A stretch of 6,984 nucleotides of DNA from an uncultured Coriobacteriales bacterium (GTDB lineage: Bacteria > Actinomycetota > Coriobacteriia > Coriobacteriales > Atopobiaceae), in contig CAMZCV010000048.1 in NCBI GenBank assembly GCA_947305035.1, forward strand, positions 1 through 6,984. The letters run 5' to 3'. A model generated the notes under the pieces. The model was not told where the DNA came from. It did no database searches and saw nothing but the letters and a program-made list of their open reading frames with translations. Shown here one piece after another: positions 5,390 through 6,984 of this stretch (position 1 is the stretch's first letter; each line of letters opens with the position of its first letter). A program made the translations under genes and the position numbers.

Positions 5390-5932
5390 TTATTCTGGCA
5401 TTTTGCCCCTGCGGAGCTCCTCCAATTTTGCACGCACATCGGAGTTGAGACGATCGCCTAGCGTGGCGTGATGATGCGACCTATCCGCCGCTGCGACGGC
5501 AACATCGCGGTCGACCAACGTGAACTCGTGCGCGATCAACGCAGAGGAAAGGCTCTTTACGGGAACGCCGCCGATGGTGGCGCGCACGGTGTTGTCGGAG
5601 GTCGCCACCGTGGTATCACGCCCTTGGTGACGCGCTTCCACGGCAAGCTGCTCGATCACCTCGTCGGCATCCTGGCCGGTGCGCGAGTAAACCACACGCA
5701 CGCTTCCTGACGAGAGGTTGGGGCGCTCGGACGAGAGGTTTCCTGCGCCGTCGAACACCACAACGGGATCGTAGCTGCCCTGGGCGAACGCGGCAACGTC
5801 TGAGAGCAGCGCCTCGCGTGCACGCAGGTAGGGGTCGTCATCGCCCTCATCGATGAGGTGCGCGTAACGGTCTGTTGCCCGGATAACGTTGTAGCCGTCA
5901 ACCACCAACAGCTCGCGTCGGCGATCAGGCAT
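5390..5932 (-). CDS. rae1: YacP/Rae1-like NYN-domain endoribonuclease
   Basis: A 180-residue protein that is essentially one NYN (PIN-like) domain of the YacP family. The acidic motifs appear in order: LLVVDGYNVIRA (Asp12, Asn15), VVVFDG (Asp61), YSRTGQDADEVIE (Asp88, Asp90, Glu91) and VATSDNTVR (Ser112, Asp113). The tail RLNSDVRAKLEELRRGKMPE is the usual helical end. In Bacillus subtilis the homologue Rae1 (YacP) is a ribosome-associated endoribonuclease that cleaves some mRNAs in the A site during translation; that role is transferred here by family and by context. The gene overlaps the upstream rlmB by 8 bases (ATG inside the rlmB end), with AGAAGGA at 5942-5948 as ribosome site, so the two are translationally coupled. 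The same rlmB-rae1 order is found in B. subtilis. It is full length; the active-site residues look intact. Confidence 0.87.
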   Translation of the reverse strand: MPDRRRELLVVDGYNVIRATDRYAHLIDEGDDDPYLRAREALLSDVAAFAQGSYDPVVVFDGAGNLSSERPNLSSGSVRVVYSRTGQDADEVIEQLAVEARHQGRDTTVATSDNTVRATIGGVPVKSLSSALIAHEFTLVDRDVAVAAADRSHHHATLGDRLNSDVRAKLEELRRGKMPE

Positions 5933-6869
5933 CCGCAGCCGTCCTTCTCAGCCATTCGTAGCAGAAGACCGTCGTTGCCTGTGCCACATTGAGCGACTCG
6001 ATGCGACCGCGCTGCGGAAGCTTGGCGAGGAAATCGCACTTCTCGAGCAGGAGCTGCGAGATGCCCGCTCCCTCCGAGCCCATGACCAGGGCGAGGCGCC
6101 CCTCCACGGGAGCGTTCCAAATGCCCTGCTCGGCGTGCTCGCTCGCGCCGCACACCCAGAACCCCGCCTTCTTGAGATCCTCGACAGCACGGGAAAGATT
6201 CGCGACCTGCGCGATGGGGAGATGCAGCACGGCACCGGCAGACGTCTTGTAGGCGCCCACGCCCACGCGCGCCGCACGGGCGTTGGCGATGACGATGCCC
6301 GCAGCTCCGACGACTTCTGCCGTACGCACGATGGCGCCGAAGTTGCCCTCGTCGGTAACATGGTCGAGCACGATGACGAGAGCATCGTCCTCCCCCGCCT
6401 CGCGGAGGATATCGGCAAGGCCGGCATACTCGAAGGGGCGGGTCCGCACCATGATGCCCTGGTGGGCGCCGTGCGACGACATCTGGTCGAGACGGGACTT
6501 GGTGACATGCTCGATGGGCACGTCCATCTCGGCAAGCGAGGCGCTAAGGCGCTTGAGCGTCATATCGGTTGCCTCGGCGTCGGCGATGAAGGCGCTCTTG
6601 ATGGGAAGCCCCAGTTCGAGCGCCTCGGCAACGGCGCGGCGCCCCTCGATGAGGTCGCCCGTGGGAGCGTCGGAGCGCTTCTCGGGAGCGCGCTTGGAGC
6701 GCTGCTGCACCTTGCCGCGGTCTCCGGGACGCCCGGACGACTTGCGGTCGCCGGGGCTGGGAAGATTGCGCGGAACGATCTTGTTGCTGCTCTTGGCGCC
6801 GTTTCCAACGCGTTTTCCGCTTCCCCCGCGCACATCGCGGCCAGGGGTGCGCGACTGGTTCTTCGCCAT
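5925..6869 (-). CDS. rlmB: 23S rRNA (guanosine-2'-O-)-methyltransferase RlmB, SpoU/TrmH family
   Basis: A 314-residue SPOUT methyltransferase that uses S-adenosylmethionine to methylate the ribose of a guanosine in domain V of 23S rRNA (Gm2251 in E. coli numbering). Residues 1-65 are a basic, Gly/Ser/Arg/Lys-rich, probably disordered tail. About 70-145 is the L30e-like substrate-binding domain starting LIEGRRAVAEAL. The catalytic domain has motif 1 (DEGNFGAIVRTAEVVGA, 173-189, with Asn176 and Arg182), motif 2 (LVMGSEGAGI, 261-270, Glu266) and motif 3 (LPQRGRIESLNVAQATT, 284-300, Ser292-Asn294), which form the trefoil knot. The E. coli enzyme is about 243 residues, and the difference is the N-terminal tail, common in actinobacterial members. 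The ATG at 6869 has GGGGAGG (6873-6879) 3 bases upstream. The gene follows the fragment at 6882-6984 by 12 bases. An alternative TrmH-family target cannot be excluded. Confidence 0.92.
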   Translation of the reverse strand: MAKNQSRTPGRDVRGGSGKRVGNGAKSSNKIVPRNLPSPGDRKSSGRPGDRGKVQQRSKRAPEKRSDAPTGDLIEGRRAVAEALELGLPIKSAFIADAEATDMTLKRLSASLAEMDVPIEHVTKSRLDQMSSHGAHQGIMVRTRPFEYAGLADILREAGEDDALVIVLDHVTDEGNFGAIVRTAEVVGAAGIVIANARAARVGVGAYKTSAGAVLHLPIAQVANLSRAVEDLKKAGFWVCGASEHAEQGIWNAPVEGRLALVMGSEGAGISQLLLEKCDFLAKLPQRGRIESLNVAQATTVFCYEWLRRTAADA

Positions 6870-6881
6870 GGTCCTCCCCGC

Positions 6882-6984
6882 CTATTCCTTAGCGCGCAGA
6901 CGAGCGCCCGTGGCGGTATCCTCCACCACGAGGCCGAGCGCGGCGGCCACCATGGTCAGTACTACGTACAGGGCGGCGAGAATG
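6882..6984 (-). CDS. C-terminal end of an unidentified protein (cut by window edge)
   Basis: On the - strand a frame is open from the window end to a TAG at 6884-6882, coding 33 residues. The first 20 are hydrophobic (ILAALYVVLTMVAAALGLVV) and the rest are charged (EDTATGARLRAKE). The hydrophobic stretch could be a last transmembrane helix with a short cytoplasmic tail. The tail ALGLVVEDTATGARLR also recalls the end of cysteinyl-tRNA synthetases (GIVLEDTPQGTRWR type), a gene often near rlmB, but the preceding residues do not fit the usual CysS helix. I do not assign a function. The 12-base gap to rlmB, with the rlmB ribosome site inside it, supports co-transcription. Confidence 0.55.
   Translation of the reverse strand, partial: ILAALYVVLTMVAAALGLVVEDTATGARLRAKE

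Noticed and set aside
5239..5439. Possible 66-residue - strand protein in the AT-rich gap
   Set aside because: It overlaps the end of the Rae1-like gene in another frame, has no family likeness and no good ribosome site.
6882..6984. Naming the cut gene cysS
   Set aside because: Only the last dozen residues resemble a CysS end; the hydrophobic stretch before them does not fit, so the call is left open.

Overview
The window reads as chromosomal DNA of a high-GC, strictly anaerobic Gram-positive bacterium. The best guess is an actinobacterium of the Coriobacteriia (Collinsella/Eggerthella-like), inferred from GC-rich third codon positions, a rubrerythrin, strong GGAGG-type ribosome binding sites and an rlmB-rae1 (yacO-yacP) pair. 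No tRNA, rRNA, CRISPR array, transposase or phage gene was found. Genes fill almost the whole window. The only gaps are a 105-base palindromic region between two convergent genes, a 59-base leader and an AT-rich intergenic stretch of about 210 bases.

Left half, + strand (1-3102): three tightly packed genes, probably one operon. They are the C-terminal end of an HD-domain, SpoT/MESH1-like phosphohydrolase; a protein fusing an N-terminal STAS (anti-anti-sigma) domain to an APH/choline-kinase-like phosphotransferase; and a metal-dependent amidohydrolase of the YtcJ type. The first two suggest a regulatory module with partner-switching features, but no cognate anti-sigma kinase or phosphatase lies in the window. 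The amidohydrolase substrate cannot be read from the sequence.

Middle (3103-3207): a nested palindromic, repeat-rich element fills the whole gap between the convergent genes. Its outer arms abut, and partly share, the TAG stop codons of both genes. Its inner hairpin is followed on the - strand by a T-rich tract, so it probably terminates the rubrerythrin transcript.

Centre right, - strand (5175 down to 3208): an Rrf2-family regulator with a cysteine cluster and an NsrR-like Asp8, a MutY-type adenine glycosylase without an Fe-S cluster, and a rubrerythrin. They lie head to tail and look like a redox/nitrosative-stress unit of sensor, oxidised-base repair and peroxide removal. Upstream is a markedly AT-rich region (5176-5389) with a -10-like box next to a near-perfect 14-bp palindrome, a candidate promoter/operator for autoregulation.

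Right end, - strand (6984 down to 5390): the end of an unidentified hydrophobic protein, then the 23S rRNA 2'-O-methyltransferase RlmB, overlapping by 8 bases a YacP/Rae1-like NYN-domain endoribonuclease. This is a translation-related operon whose order matches that in Bacillus subtilis.

The items most worth a second look are the STAS-kinase fusion, the Fe-S-less MutY with a catalytic Asp-to-Glu change inside a redox operon, and the palindromic element at the two stop codons.
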